64,000 nt of DNA, from assembly GCA_964550855.1 (NCBI GenBank), contig CAZKBQ010000017.1:17328-81327 (forward strand), written 5' to 3'. Origin of the DNA: JAGOBP01 sp964550855. GTDB lineage: Bacteria; Chloroflexota; Anaerolineae; Fen-1058. A program made the translations under genes and the position numbers. Below, one piece after another: positions 7,291 to 16,322 of this stretch (position 1 is its first letter; the number at the start of each line of letters is the position of its first letter). The notes under the pieces are model-generated. The model searched no databases, was not told the origin of the DNA, and saw only the letters and a program-made list of their open reading frames with translations.

Positions 7291-9216
7291 CCGCCGCCAC
7301 CTCACTATCGCACCACCCAACTATCGCACTCTCTCACTAAGACACTCTATCTTCTCGCCATCCTTGCTTTCGTCGGCTACTTCATTATCTATTGCCTCTA
7401 TGCCCTGTCACTGTTTCGCTTCCCCTACGATTACGATCAGGGCGAAGGCTTTGAACTGAATGACAGTCTTCTGTTGTCCCAGGGCCAGTGGCCGTACCGC
7501 GACAACGAAGTTTATCCCTTCTATGCCAGTAATTATCCGCCGTTGTTTCACCTGATGGTCATTCCGTTGTTCTCGATCTTTGGGCCGACGCTGCTGGCGG
7601 GGCGCGTGCTGGCCTTTGTATTGAGTCTGTTGCTCGCGGCGCTGGTCGGTTGGGTGGTGCACGCGCAGACGCGCGACGGCCCCATCGCCGTGCTGTCCGG
7701 CCTGATGGTGCTGGCCTCCAACTTCATCTATCACGTCGGGCCGCTGTTTCGTCAGCATCTGCCGATGGTGTTGTTTGAACTGCTGGCCGTCATCGCCATC
7801 AGTAAATATGATGATGCCCGACACGACCGGCGCAATATCATTTTCTCGATGCTGGCGCTGCTGGCGGCCGGCTACACCAAGCAACTGGCGGTGGTGACGG
7901 TGGCGGCTGTGTTGATCTTCCTGTTTTTGCGATCGCCCGGAAAATCGATCGTGGCCGGGATGGGTCTGGCTATCGCCGCCGGCGCGATCTTCCTATGGCT
8001 CAACGTCGCCACGCAGGGACAGTGGTACCTCAACACAATTACGGCCAATGCCAACGCCTACGACGTGCATCAAGCGCTCGACCTGTTTCGACAGTTCTTC
8101 AGCCTGCATTTTGTTGTCGCCGCATTGGCGATCGGTTACGCCGTGTACGAATTGTACTGGTCGCGTTTGAGCGCGTTTTCGATCTGGTTTGCGTTGGCGC
8201 TGATCACGGCCGCGCTGTCCGGCAAGTGGGGGGCCGGCGAAAGTTACTTCTCCACGGCGATTGTGGCGGCCTGTATACTCTCTGGCCTGGCGCTGGCAAA
8301 GTTGAAGCAGGCGCTGCCCATCAGGTGGCCGCGTCTGGCCCCGATGGTGTTGGCGGCGATCCCGCTGCTCTATCTCGCGCAAGCGTATGGCGTGCGTCAT
8401 CTGCCCACTGCCGGGCCGATCTTCGGAACGCTCGCGGACATCATCGGCGTGGGGCGCGACGCATCGGTGTACGAAGGCTATCCCTACTACGACGCGGTCG
8501 GCTATACGCAGGTCGGCCACTTTCCCACCGAAGTCGACACGGCCGCCGGCGATCGCATCGTGGACATGATCCGGCTCTCCGACAGAGTGGCGCTCACCGA
8601 GGAAGCGCTGTTCGCCCTGCGCGCCGATCAGCCGGTGGTCACCAATCCGACGCAGCTGCTCAATTTGTGGAACAACCACGCCTACGATCCCACCGATCTA
8701 ATCGCCATGATCGATCGGCAGGCGTTCGGCCTGATCGTGTTCCGCGCACAGTTTTATCCACCGCCAGTGCTGCAAGCCATCGGCGCGCGCTACGAACCGC
8801 TGACCGAGATCACGATGAACGGCTTTCCGTATCGATTGCTCGTGCCGCGTAAAGATTACGGCGGGGGCTGCGACGAAGCCCGTTTTTACGGCGTGATGGC
8901 ACAGTTGAAATCGCTGACGCCGGCTGGCGTGACGGTGCGCGTCGCCGATCGGGATGCGCGGCCCGCCGGCTGGACCGGGCCTAAGGGCATATCCGAATTG
9001 GAATTCAGCGCCGGATCGCGCGGCATCATTTATCGGTTGTGGATCGGGCCGCTGTCGTGGGTGGGCGCACCGCCTGCCACCGCTGAGGGGGCGACACGCC
9101 TCGGTCAAAGTCAATGTTTCCAGTTCTTCGATCAAATCACCGATCCCGGCGGCGTGTGGCCCAATGCGCGCGCGGCGATCATCGACACGCTTGGTATAAT
9201 GGGCCATGACAAATGA
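7270..9216 (+). CDS. Polytopic glycosyltransferase, ArnT/PMT-like (GT39/GT83 type)
   Basis: 648 aa. About ten to twelve hydrophobic helices occupy residues 24-380. The first large outside loop contains FPYDYDQGEGFELN, with acidic residues where GT-C enzymes hold their catalytic Asp. A soluble C-terminal part of about 250 residues follows. GT-C enzymes use polyprenyl-phosphate sugars and act on the outer face of the membrane; the acceptor is unknown. The gene has a short Pro-rich N-terminus (PPPPHYRTTQ), and both ends of the coding region run into ATGACAA heptamers: the stop TGA at 9214-9216 lies inside one. It stands alone, with scpA next. Confidence 0.75.
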   Translation: MTNDSATPPPPHYRTTQLSHSLTKTLYLLAILAFVGYFIIYCLYALSLFRFPYDYDQGEGFELNDSLLLSQGQWPYRDNEVYPFYASNYPPLFHLMVIPLFSIFGPTLLAGRVLAFVLSLLLAALVGWVVHAQTRDGPIAVLSGLMVLASNFIYHVGPLFRQHLPMVLFELLAVIAISKYDDARHDRRNIIFSMLALLAAGYTKQLAVVTVAAVLIFLFLRSPGKSIVAGMGLAIAAGAIFLWLNVATQGQWYLNTITANANAYDVHQALDLFRQFFSLHFVVAALAIGYAVYELYWSRLSAFSIWFALALITAALSGKWGAGESYFSTAIVAACILSGLALAKLKQALPIRWPRLAPMVLAAIPLLYLAQAYGVRHLPTAGPIFGTLADIIGVGRDASVYEGYPYYDAVGYTQVGHFPTEVDTAAGDRIVDMIRLSDRVALTEEALFALRADQPVVTNPTQLLNLWNNHAYDPTDLIAMIDRQAFGLIVFRAQFYPPPVLQAIGARYEPLTEITMNGFPYRLLVPRKDYGGGCDEARFYGVMAQLKSLTPAGVTVRVADRDARPAGWTGPKGISELEFSAGSRGIIYRLWIGPLSWVGAPPATAEGATRLGQSQCFQFFDQITDPGGVWPNARAAIIDTLGIMGHDK

Positions 9217-9239
9217 ACAATGACAAATGCCAAATGAGT
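9205..9239. repeat. Heptanucleotide repeat at a gene end
   Basis: Five 7-bp units (CATGACA, AATGAAC, AATGACA, AATGCCA, AATGAGT). The first two contain the last codons and the stop of the glycosyltransferase. A hairpin with arms CCCGCTT/AAGCGGG (9258-9285) follows in the gap before scpA. Confidence 0.65.
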
Positions 9240-9357
9240 TTGACGGGTTGCTGAATGCCCGCTTACGCCCTGTCCGCGAAGCGGGGGCGCGCCAGGCGAA
9301 ACGTGCGGGACTGACAGAGCCGTAAACCAAAGTGGAATTTGCTCTAATCCTTGATCC

Positions 9358-10239
9358 ATGCTCAACCGTCTGGAAACCTTTCAGGTCAAACTTGATGAGT
9401 TCGAAGGCCCGCTCGATCTGCTGCTGTACCTGATCGAGCGCGACGAGTTGGACATCACGCGCGTGTCGCTGGCGCGCGTCACCGGCGCGTATCTGGAATA
9501 CATTCACGTGCTGGAGCAATTGCAGGTTGACGCGGTGGCCGATTTTCTGGTGGTGGCCGCTAAACTGCTGCTGATCAAAAGCGAGGCGCTGCTGCCGCGT
9601 CCGCCGGCGCCCAAGCCTGAAGGCGAAGAAGACCCCGGCGACGAACTGGTGCGGCAGCTGCTGCTGTACAAGCAGTACAAGGAATCGGCGCGCACGCTGG
9701 CCGAGCGCGAAGCGGCCGGGCTGCGCACTTACGTGCGCGTCGCGCCGCCGCCCAAAATCGAGGCCAAACTCGATCTCTCCAATGTCACAGTAGATATGCT
9801 TATCAAAGCCGTGCGCGGCGTGCTGGACCTGGAGAAGCCCGCGCCGCCGGTCGGCACGGTGGTCAAGCCCTTCACACTGACCATTCGCGATCAGATGGGC
9901 CTGATCGAGCGCATGCTGCGCTATCGCCCGCACATCAGCTTCAAGCGCATGCTGCGCCGCTCGCGCGACCGCATCGAGGTCATCGTCACCTTTCTGGCCG
10001 TGCTGGAGCTGCTGCGCAGGCGCAAAGTGGACGTGCAGCAGGAGGCGCTGTTCGGCGACATCGTGATCGTGCCGGTGGAGACGCCGCCGGCGGCTGAAGC
10101 GACGACGATCGACGACGAAGAAGAATCAGAATTCGAAATTCCGAAAGCGGCGGAAGAAACACACGTCGAGGAATTTGAATTCACCCGGCCGCCCCTGGCC
10201 GATGACGACTCTTCGGCCGAGCGCACAGCGGCCAATTAA
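9358..10239 (+). CDS. scpA: Segregation and condensation protein A
   Basis: 293 aa. The ScpA start is textbook: FQVKLDEFEGPLDLLLYLI (residues 6-24), then ADFLVVAAKLLLIKSEALLP and the C-terminal winged-helix part (VTFLAVLELLRRRKVDVQQEALFGDI). ScpA is the kleisin that bridges the SMC heads and, with ScpB, drives chromosome condensation and segregation. The N-terminal part binds the SMC neck and the C-terminal part the SMC cap. A Glu-rich tail of about 45 residues (DDEEESEFEIP) extends beyond the usual end. No scpB is adjacent; the next gene is convergent. Confidence 0.93.
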   Translation: MLNRLETFQVKLDEFEGPLDLLLYLIERDELDITRVSLARVTGAYLEYIHVLEQLQVDAVADFLVVAAKLLLIKSEALLPRPPAPKPEGEEDPGDELVRQLLLYKQYKESARTLAEREAAGLRTYVRVAPPPKIEAKLDLSNVTVDMLIKAVRGVLDLEKPAPPVGTVVKPFTLTIRDQMGLIERMLRYRPHISFKRMLRRSRDRIEVIVTFLAVLELLRRRKVDVQQEALFGDIVIVPVETPPAAEATTIDDEEESEFEIPKAAEETHVEEFEFTRPPLADDDSSAERTAAN

Positions 10240-10245
10240 GCAGCG

Positions 10246-10686
10246 CTACTTACCGGTCGGTTTGATGACCGACTTGCCAACTCGTTGGCTGATCGCGCCG
10301 CCTTTTTGCCGGCTAGCCCACCACCGCCACGCCCACGCGCCGATCAGCCCGCCCGCCGCATCAAACAGCACCGCGCTCAACTCGGAACTGCGGCCCGGCG
10401 TAAAGCGCTGATGCAGCTCGTCGCTGATCCCGTACAACGTCACCCCGATCAAGGTGATGGCAATGTCACGTCGGGTGATCGCGCGGCCAGCGCTGAGGGC
10501 GCGCAGCAGCAGCCAGCCCAACACCGCAAATTCCAGCACGTGCGCGGTGCGGTGTACGATGGCGTCGATGGCGACGCCGCCCGCTTTGGGCACACTGCCG
10601 ATGGATGATCCCCAGAAAATGACGCCCATCCACAGCAGGACGGGCAGCCACAACCCGATCGACTTCCTCACTTCACGCCGCGCCAT
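10246..10686 (-). CDS. VanZ-like family membrane protein
   Basis: 146 aa, four hydrophobic segments. The family signature ISDELHQRFTPGRSSELSAV is present, followed by the last helix (FDAAGGLIGAWAW). VanZ-like proteins are small integral membrane proteins; VanZ itself raises teicoplanin resistance by an unknown route, and most homologues are uncharacterised. The start at 10686 overlaps the end of the upstream glycosyltransferase by 14 bases, so the two are translated from one message. Confidence 0.85.
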   Translation of the reverse strand: MARREVRKSIGLWLPVLLWMGVIFWGSSIGSVPKAGGVAIDAIVHRTAHVLEFAVLGWLLLRALSAGRAITRRDIAITLIGVTLYGISDELHQRFTPGRSSELSAVLFDAAGGLIGAWAWRWWASRQKGGAISQRVGKSVIKPTGK

Positions 10687-11848
10687 AGAGCCGTTCCGCC
10701 TCCGCGCTCAACCGCTCCCAATTGAAGCGCTCGCGCACATCGCGCGCGGCGGCCGCACCCAACCGCTGCGCCCGCGCCCGATCGCGTCCCAGATCAATCG
10801 CAGCCTGCGCCATCGCCGCCACATCGCCGCTCGCCACCAGCACGCCCGTCTCATTGTGGCGGATGTACTCCGTGTTCTGGCCCACGGCATCGGCGATCAC
10901 CGGCACGCCCGCCGCCAGCAGATCGATCAACTTCACGGAGCACTTGGTGCGATTGATCAGCGTATCGTCAAATGGAAACAGCGCCACGTCCGATCGGGCG
11001 AAGTATGCCGATAGTTTATCCGTCGGGACCCAACCCGCGTACTCGATCGAGCCGCGCAGCCCGATCGATTCTGCTCGCTTCAACAGTTGATCTTCTTCGC
11101 CGGCAAAGCCCTTGCCCACCACAATCAATTTGGCGTCAGGCACTTCGGCCACGATCCTGCGCCAGACTTCAAGCAGTCGTTCGATCTTAAACTCAAAGAA
11201 CCGGGTGTAAAGCAGAACTAAAAATCCAGAATTCGGGATTCGCACTTCCGGCTCCCGACTTTTCACTTCTGAATCCCGCACACCATTGGGCACATACGCC
11301 ACGCGTTCGCGCTTCTTGCCCAACGACCACACGATCGACTCCAGCGCGCGGCTCGCCACCGTCACGCCGTCGTTGTGCGTCAGACCCCACTTCTCCTGCC
11401 ACGCGAACAGCTTGCTTTGCAGCCATGAATAAGCATTGAGATCGTTCCAGCCGCCCGCGCCCTCCCAATCATCCGTATCGACGATCAGGCGCGCCTTCAC
11501 CCGCCCGATGCGCTTCAACTGCCACAGCATCCACGCCGACAGGCCGGCGTACGCTTTGGGTTTGAAGCAGTGAATCACATCCGGCCTAAAATCGAGCGCA
11601 CGTTGTACCAGTGACTGCGTCACCCTCACATGAAACAGCCCCGGCGTTGGTGCGGGCAGTTTGATGTTCTCAACCTCCACCCCGGCAGCCTGCCACGTGC
11701 GTCCCGCATCCTGCGGATGATCCCACGGCGGCACGATGACGCGCACGGCGTGGCCGCGCTGCGCCAGCGCCCGCGCCAGCGGCAGCGCCCGCACGCTCAG
11801 CGTGCCTTTCGGTTGCAGCCCAAACGGGCCAATCATGGCTATGCGCAT
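10673..11848 (-). CDS. Glycosyltransferase family 4 (GT-B) protein
   Basis: 391 aa. An N-terminal Rossmann half begins MRIAMIGPFGLQPKGTLS with a Gly-rich loop; the C-terminal half has VVGKGFAGEEDQLL, YAGWVPTDKLSAYFARSDVALFPF and a GVPVIADAVG segment typical of GT4 nucleotide-sugar binding. It probably transfers a sugar in cell-surface glycan synthesis on the cytoplasmic side, in line with the nearby membrane glycosyltransferase. Between the halves, residues about 190-211 are encoded by a 7-bp periodic tract (11222-11277), apparently an expanded linker. The ATG is preceded by three bases and another heptamer tract instead of a clear ribosome site. Confidence 0.87.
   Translation of the reverse strand: MRIAMIGPFGLQPKGTLSVRALPLARALAQRGHAVRVIVPPWDHPQDAGRTWQAAGVEVENIKLPAPTPGLFHVRVTQSLVQRALDFRPDVIHCFKPKAYAGLSAWMLWQLKRIGRVKARLIVDTDDWEGAGGWNDLNAYSWLQSKLFAWQEKWGLTHNDGVTVASRALESIVWSLGKKRERVAYVPNGVRDSEVKSREPEVRIPNSGFLVLLYTRFFEFKIERLLEVWRRIVAEVPDAKLIVVGKGFAGEEDQLLKRAESIGLRGSIEYAGWVPTDKLSAYFARSDVALFPFDDTLINRTKCSVKLIDLLAAGVPVIADAVGQNTEYIRHNETGVLVASGDVAAMAQAAIDLGRDRARAQRLGAAAARDVRERFNWERLSAEAERLYGAA
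11222..11277. repeat. Degenerate 7-bp periodic tract inside a coding region
   Basis: Eight units of seven bases (for example GAATTCG, GGATTCG, CACTTCC, CACTTCT, GAATCCC) lie inside the GT4 gene and encode a charged linker between its two domains. Confidence 0.5.
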
Positions 11849-11851
11849 GTG

Positions 11852-11905
11852 GCGTATCGCGTATCGCGTAGGGCGTAATGCATAAAACGTGAAACGTGAA
11901 ACGCA
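11852..11905. repeat. Heptanucleotide repeats in the leader of the GT4 gene
   Basis: Units GCGTATC, GCGTATC, GCGTAGG, GCGTAAT (11852-11879) and AAACGTG, AAACGTG, AAACGCA (11885-11905). On the minus strand the first block ends three bases from the start codon at 11848. Confidence 0.75.
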
Positions 11906-11934
11906 AGGTGTATCGACAAACCAACAATTACTTC

Positions 11935-11997
11935 ACTCATCACTCATCACTCGTTACTCATCACTCGTTACTCGTTACTCATCACTCATCACTTATC
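11935..11997. repeat. Nine-unit heptanucleotide repeat
   Basis: Nine consecutive 7-bp units of ACTCATC, ACTCGTT or ACTTATC. The TGA stop codon of the upstream membrane glycosyltransferase (11989-11991) lies in the eighth unit. This is the longest tract of this kind in the window. Confidence 0.88.
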
Positions 11998-14226
11998 AAC
12001 AATTCTCATCTTACTCAACAACTGCTTATCATCCACCTCGTGCCCGTCAGCAGCCAGGACACTTAACCGGTCGCTGCCGGGCAGGAACCACCCAACTTCA
12101 ATATCGAGCAGGCCCGGTTTGGCGGTCGGCGGAAACTTCAGCGCGCGCACATCGGTGATCACCTGCCCCACCGGCCACTGCGTCGTCGCCAGCGTGCCGC
12201 GCAGCGGGCGGCCCGTATCCTCGGCGCTCTTACGACCCGTCTCCGGCCGAATGGCGTTCAAAAACACCTGATAATCCGCCGAAAAACCGGCCGTGCTGCG
12301 CCAGTACAACGTCACCGTCACCGCTCCACCGGGCAGGATGGCGCGCGGCGACATTTCGTAACCGACCAGCTCAACCCTGTTTCCAAAGTTCACCTGCATC
12401 GCGTTGGGAAAGTCGCCGAGGTGTGGCGTCAGCGTAACGTCGCCCAGCGGCTGAACGTCATCGACAAAGGTCTGACCCTGCGGCCCGATCAAGTTCAGCC
12501 GCGTCCCGGCCGCATCGACCCAGCCGACTTGCAGAACAGCCCTGTCGGGTGCGTATGCGCCGTCGGGCACGTGCAAATAGAATTCATCGGCGAACGCCCG
12601 CCCCGGCTGCCACCCGATCGTCGGATACATCCCACGCCCCGGCCACGTATCGCGCTGCGCGACGATGATACCATCCTCGTCGATCAAGTGCACGAACTCC
12701 GTGTAGAGTTGATCCAGCGGCTTGAGCGCGCGCCAGTACAACGTTACTTTGATCGGATCGCCGGGCTGTGCCTGCCCCCGATCGATCTGCGCCCCCAAAA
12801 ATTCGATTCGATCAGCAAAGACCGGGCCCGGCCCGAGGTGCGACGCATCGATGGCGGGCGGTGCGGTATAGGCCGGCACAAAGTAACCGAAAAAGGCGAT
12901 GAGGGCCAGAGCGAAGGCGGCGACAGGCATACTGTAAAGCGTAAAACGTGAAAGGTGAGGCCGCTGGCGTGATGGCACAGTGAGCCAGGTTGTCCAACCC
13001 ACCGCGAGCAAGAGAGCAAAAGCGGACAAACCCGGAAAGTAGAAACGCCCCATCGGTCCGGCGGTGCTGCTCATCATGTAACCGAACAGCGCAGCGGCAA
13101 ACCACAGCGCGGCAAAGATGACCAGGGCCAGCTGCTTTATCTGAACGCGCTCGTACGCGCGCCGCACCAACGCGGCGATCAGGCCGATTGCGCCCAAGAC
13201 CGTCACGACCAGCGCGCCGAGGTAGATCGCGTCCGGCAGCGGAATCTGCCCGTAGCCGAAGCGCCCCCACAGGCTCGTCCACGCGTACGGAATCTCGCTG
13301 ACGGCCAGCCAGAAACTCTCGCGCGGATCGCGCCCGCCCCACAGTTCGTTCATGCGCTGCACGCCGGTCGGTTCGCCGTACAGCTGATAGTTACGCACAA
13401 ACCACCAGCCCGCGAGGACGGCGACGCCGATCAGCAGGAATACATTCGCCTTGACGAAGCCGCGCCAGTCGCGTTTTGGCCAGACGCCGATGAGCAGAGC
13501 CAATTCAACCAGCGGCAGCGCAAACGCCAGGTTGAACTTGGCCATGAGCGCAAGGCCGAACGCGAGGGCCAGCAGGATCGATCGGCGGGTGGTAAGGCCC
13601 GAACGGATGATGATCACACCCTGCCACAACAGGATCGATCCAAACAGGCCGGCGATCACATCGTTGTTCACCGCGCCGCTCATGAACAGGAACTGCGGGT
13701 TGAACGCCACGATCGCCGCCGCGCCGCCGGCCAGCATCGACCGCCGCGGAAAAACCGCGAGCGCAATCTGATATGTCACCCACACCATGATCGCGCCGAG
13801 GACGACGTTGACCCAGCGCGCCACGTGCACCATCAGCACCACGCCGTGATAGGGCCACGCTTCGTCGGGACCGTGCAGATAGCGGTTCTTGTTGTCGTTG
13901 TTGATCTCCCAGTAACGATAGCCGTAGTACGGATTCTGCGCCGGTTCGTACAGCGCGTCGCGATCGGGCGTGATCCACGCGGTGGCCAGCGCAGCGATGA
14001 GGTAATACAGCGGCGGGTGATGCGCCTGAATGCGCGGCTGATCATCGCGCTGTTCGGGCAGCGCGCCATATTGCTGAAGGTAGCGAATATAGCGGAAGTG
14101 ATGCAGCTCGTCGGTCGATTCGTAAATGGGATTGGCCACGCTGAAGCCGATCGACAGGGCGAGATAGCCGATGAGGATCACCGTGACGAGGAGCTGTGAC
14201 TGAACGTTCGCGCTCAAACGCTGCAT
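11989..14226 (-). CDS. Large polytopic glycosyltransferase-like membrane protein (GT-C fold)
   Basis: 745 aa. A first helix (about 11-31) is followed by an outside loop with NPIYESTDELHHFRYIR, placing acidic residues where GT-C enzymes have their catalytic Asp. About ten further helices extend to residue 470. The C-terminal 270 residues are two beta-rich modules (FADRIEFLGAQIDRG and FGNRVELVGYEMS) of similar sequence, which look like a duplicated immunoglobulin-like domain often found in such Chloroflexota proteins. The enzyme probably glycosylates a lipid-linked or protein acceptor outside the membrane. Its 3' end lies in a heptamer tract and it probably shares an operon with the GT4 and VanZ-like genes. 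Confidence 0.72.
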   Translation of the reverse strand: MQRLSANVQSQLLVTVILIGYLALSIGFSVANPIYESTDELHHFRYIRYLQQYGALPEQRDDQPRIQAHHPPLYYLIAALATAWITPDRDALYEPAQNPYYGYRYWEINNDNKNRYLHGPDEAWPYHGVVLMVHVARWVNVVLGAIMVWVTYQIALAVFPRRSMLAGGAAAIVAFNPQFLFMSGAVNNDVIAGLFGSILLWQGVIIIRSGLTTRRSILLALAFGLALMAKFNLAFALPLVELALLIGVWPKRDWRGFVKANVFLLIGVAVLAGWWFVRNYQLYGEPTGVQRMNELWGGRDPRESFWLAVSEIPYAWTSLWGRFGYGQIPLPDAIYLGALVVTVLGAIGLIAALVRRAYERVQIKQLALVIFAALWFAAALFGYMMSSTAGPMGRFYFPGLSAFALLLAVGWTTWLTVPSRQRPHLSRFTLYSMPVAAFALALIAFFGYFVPAYTAPPAIDASHLGPGPVFADRIEFLGAQIDRGQAQPGDPIKVTLYWRALKPLDQLYTEFVHLIDEDGIIVAQRDTWPGRGMYPTIGWQPGRAFADEFYLHVPDGAYAPDRAVLQVGWVDAAGTRLNLIGPQGQTFVDDVQPLGDVTLTPHLGDFPNAMQVNFGNRVELVGYEMSPRAILPGGAVTVTLYWRSTAGFSADYQVFLNAIRPETGRKSAEDTGRPLRGTLATTQWPVGQVITDVRALKFPPTAKPGLLDIEVGWFLPGSDRLSVLAADGHEVDDKQLLSKMRIVDK
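12933..12960. repeat. Short 7-bp periodic tract inside a coding region
   Basis: Four units TGTAAAG, CGTAAAA, CGTGAAA, GGTGAGG lie in frame in the 745-aa membrane glycosyltransferase, in a loop between two helices. Confidence 0.45.
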
Positions 14227-14233
14227 GCCGGCA

Positions 14234-14341
14234 CCGCTGAATGAATTCAGCGGCTGACGCAGGGCAAACGCGTTTCGCGAAGCGTGTCAGCCATCGAATT
14301 CATCCGATGGGACAATCAAACCGCCGACGCGGCGTCGGCGG
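14234..14341. repeat. Cluster of inverted repeats between divergent genes
   Basis: Four hairpins follow each other: arms of 9 bp at 14234-14253, GGCTGAC/GTCAGCC at 14252-14292, CCATCG/CGATGG at 14291-14310, and CCGCCGACGC/GCGTCGGCGG at 14321-14341. No gene is visible here. They separate the minus-strand glycosyltransferase from the promoter of the oxidoreductase. Confidence 0.6.
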
Positions 14342-14396
14342 AAAGTTGTTGCGATTATAACGGCGGCGGATGATTCGCACAAGAAGCGCGGACTGC

Positions 14397-14426
14397 TTGC
14401 CACCCCGCTTCGATTGCGCGTATAAT
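14397..14426 (+). promoter_or_regulatory. Candidate sigma-70 promoter of the aldehyde ferredoxin oxidoreductase
   Basis: TTGCCA (14397-14402), 18-base spacer, TATAAT (14421-14426); the start codon is 35 bases further on, behind GGGAG. Confidence 0.6.
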
Positions 14427-14461
14427 TGGTTTACCTCATGTTGTGCACCAGGGAGACTGCC

Positions 14462-16312
14462 ATGCCTTACGTCTATGCCGGTCGTTACCTCCGCCTCGAT
14501 CTGGACACCGGGCAGCATACCATTGAACCGATTGCTGATGCCGACGTGAAGAAATTCCTGTTGGGCAGCGGTTACGCCGCCAAGCTGTTTGCCGACGAGC
14601 TCGATCCATCGATCGGGCCGCTCGACCCGCGCGCCACGATCTATATCTTCAACGGTCTGCTCTCCGGCACGTTCGCGCCCACCGGCTGCCGATCGTCCTT
14701 CTGCGGCCGCTCGCCCCTGACCGGCATCTGGAACGAGGCCAACCTGGGCGGACATTGGGGCGCGGAACTGCGCTTCGCCGGCTACGACGGCGTGGTGATC
14801 ACCGGTCGGGCTGAAAAACCGGTCTATCTGTACATCAGCGGCGATCAAATCGAAGTGCGCGATGCGTCGCACCTCTGGGGTAAAGACACGTTTGAGGCGC
14901 ACGACCTGCTCATCGCCGAGACGGATGAAAAGGCGCGCGCCGCCATCATCGGCGTGGCCGGTGAAAATCTGGTGAAAATCGCCGGCGTCGTCAGCGGCGG
15001 GCACGGCCACGCGCGCATGGCGGCGCGCGGCGGCATGGGCGCCGTGCTCGGCTCGAAGAACGTCAAGGCCATCGTCGTGCGCGGCCAGGAGAAGCCGCAG
15101 TACGCCGACGCCAAAGCCTTTCACGCGACGGTGAAGGCCGACAACAAGTACATCATGGCGCACGGCCCGGCGGAGGCGCTGCATCTGGTGGGCACCGCCG
15201 GCGGCCACCCGGGCACCGACAAGTTCGGCGACAATGCCATCAAAAACTGGCGCGGCGGCAACTGGACGGAGGGCACCATCAAAACGTCCGGCAAAGCGAT
15301 CGCCGAGACGATCTTCGCGCGCCACACCTATTGCCACGCCTGCCCCATCGGCTGCGGCAAGGCGATCGAGATCAAAGAGGGCAAGTACGCGGGCGTCTGG
15401 GGCGAAGGCCCCGAATACGAGACGTTGTGCGGCTTCGGATCCAATCTGCAATGCGACGATCTCAACGCCATCGCCGCCATGCACGATCTGTGCAACCGCT
15501 ACGGGCTGGACGTGATCTCGACCAGCGGCGTCATCGCCTGGGCGTTTGAAGCCTATGAAAAAGGCATTTTCACCACAGCCGAGACGAATGGCCTCGAATT
15601 GAACTGGGGCGACGACGACGCCATCATCGCCCTGATCCACGCCATCGGGCGGCGGCAAGGGCTGGGCGACCTGCTGGCCGAAGGCTCGCGCGAAGCCGCA
15701 CGCCGCACCGGCCGCGGCACCGACCGCTTTGCCCTGCACGTCAAAGGGCTGGAACTGCCCTATCATGATCCGCGCGCGTTTGCCAGCATGGGCGTCAACT
15801 ACGCCACCGCCAGCCGCGGCGCGTGCCACCTCGAAGCGATCTCGTACTGGCGCGGCAACGGCATCGAGTGGCCGGGCTGGCAGGAAGGCGACCCGCAGGG
15901 CTGGATCGATCACAAGCGCTTTGATTCCACCCTGGGCGCGGCCGTCGCCGTCGATTTTCAAAATTTCATGACTACGTATAATCCCTTAGGGCTGTGCAAG
16001 TTCATCACCAAGGGCTCGTTCACGCCCGCCCAGACCGCTGAACTGGTGAATACAGCGCTGGGTTGGAACTGGACCGGGCAGGACGTGCTGGACACGGGCG
16101 CGCGGCTGTTCAACTTCAAGCGGCAGATCAACAACCGATTGGGCATCACGGCCAAAGACGACGTGCTGCCGATCCGCCTCACCACTGAGCCGCGCCCCAC
16201 CGGCTCGGCCGCCGGCGTGCTGCCCGACATGGACTTGATGCTGAAGGATTACTACGCCCTTCGCAAGTGGGACGCAACCGGCGCCCCGACGAGCGAAGCG
16301 CTGCTGCCATAG
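14462..16312 (+). CDS. Tungsten-type aldehyde ferredoxin oxidoreductase family protein
   Basis: 616 aa. The ATG at 14462 follows GGGAGACTGCC; the longer frame from a TTG would start inside the promoter. The N-terminal AOR domain has GRSPLTGIWNEANLGGHWG (metal-pterin region) and ARGGMGAVLGSKNVKAIV. The [4Fe-4S] cysteines are C291, C294 and C298 (CHACPIGC), with a fourth Cys late in the chain (GLCKFITKG). These enzymes hold a tungsten bis-pterin cofactor and oxidise aldehydes to acids with ferredoxin as electron acceptor in anaerobic or fermentative metabolism. It is followed within a few bases by a DinB-like gene; no ferredoxin or cofactor gene is adjacent, so the real substrate is open. Confidence 0.92.
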   Translation: MPYVYAGRYLRLDLDTGQHTIEPIADADVKKFLLGSGYAAKLFADELDPSIGPLDPRATIYIFNGLLSGTFAPTGCRSSFCGRSPLTGIWNEANLGGHWGAELRFAGYDGVVITGRAEKPVYLYISGDQIEVRDASHLWGKDTFEAHDLLIAETDEKARAAIIGVAGENLVKIAGVVSGGHGHARMAARGGMGAVLGSKNVKAIVVRGQEKPQYADAKAFHATVKADNKYIMAHGPAEALHLVGTAGGHPGTDKFGDNAIKNWRGGNWTEGTIKTSGKAIAETIFARHTYCHACPIGCGKAIEIKEGKYAGVWGEGPEYETLCGFGSNLQCDDLNAIAAMHDLCNRYGLDVISTSGVIAWAFEAYEKGIFTTAETNGLELNWGDDDAIIALIHAIGRRQGLGDLLAEGSREAARRTGRGTDRFALHVKGLELPYHDPRAFASMGVNYATASRGACHLEAISYWRGNGIEWPGWQEGDPQGWIDHKRFDSTLGAAVAVDFQNFMTTYNPLGLCKFITKGSFTPAQTAELVNTALGWNWTGQDVLDTGARLFNFKRQINNRLGITAKDDVLPIRLTTEPRPTGSAAGVLPDMDLMLKDYYALRKWDATGAPTSEALLP

Positions 16313-16322
16313 GATGGATGCG

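Noticed and set aside
9195..9200. TATAAT at the end of the 648-aa glycosyltransferase as promoter of scpA
   Set aside because: No -35 element at a suitable distance and 158 bases to the scpA start; may be chance.
14300..15961. 553-codon open frame on the minus strand
   Set aside because: It is the antisense shadow of the aldehyde ferredoxin oxidoreductase gene; the product has no domain and is Arg/Ala/His-rich as expected from GC-rich antisense frames.
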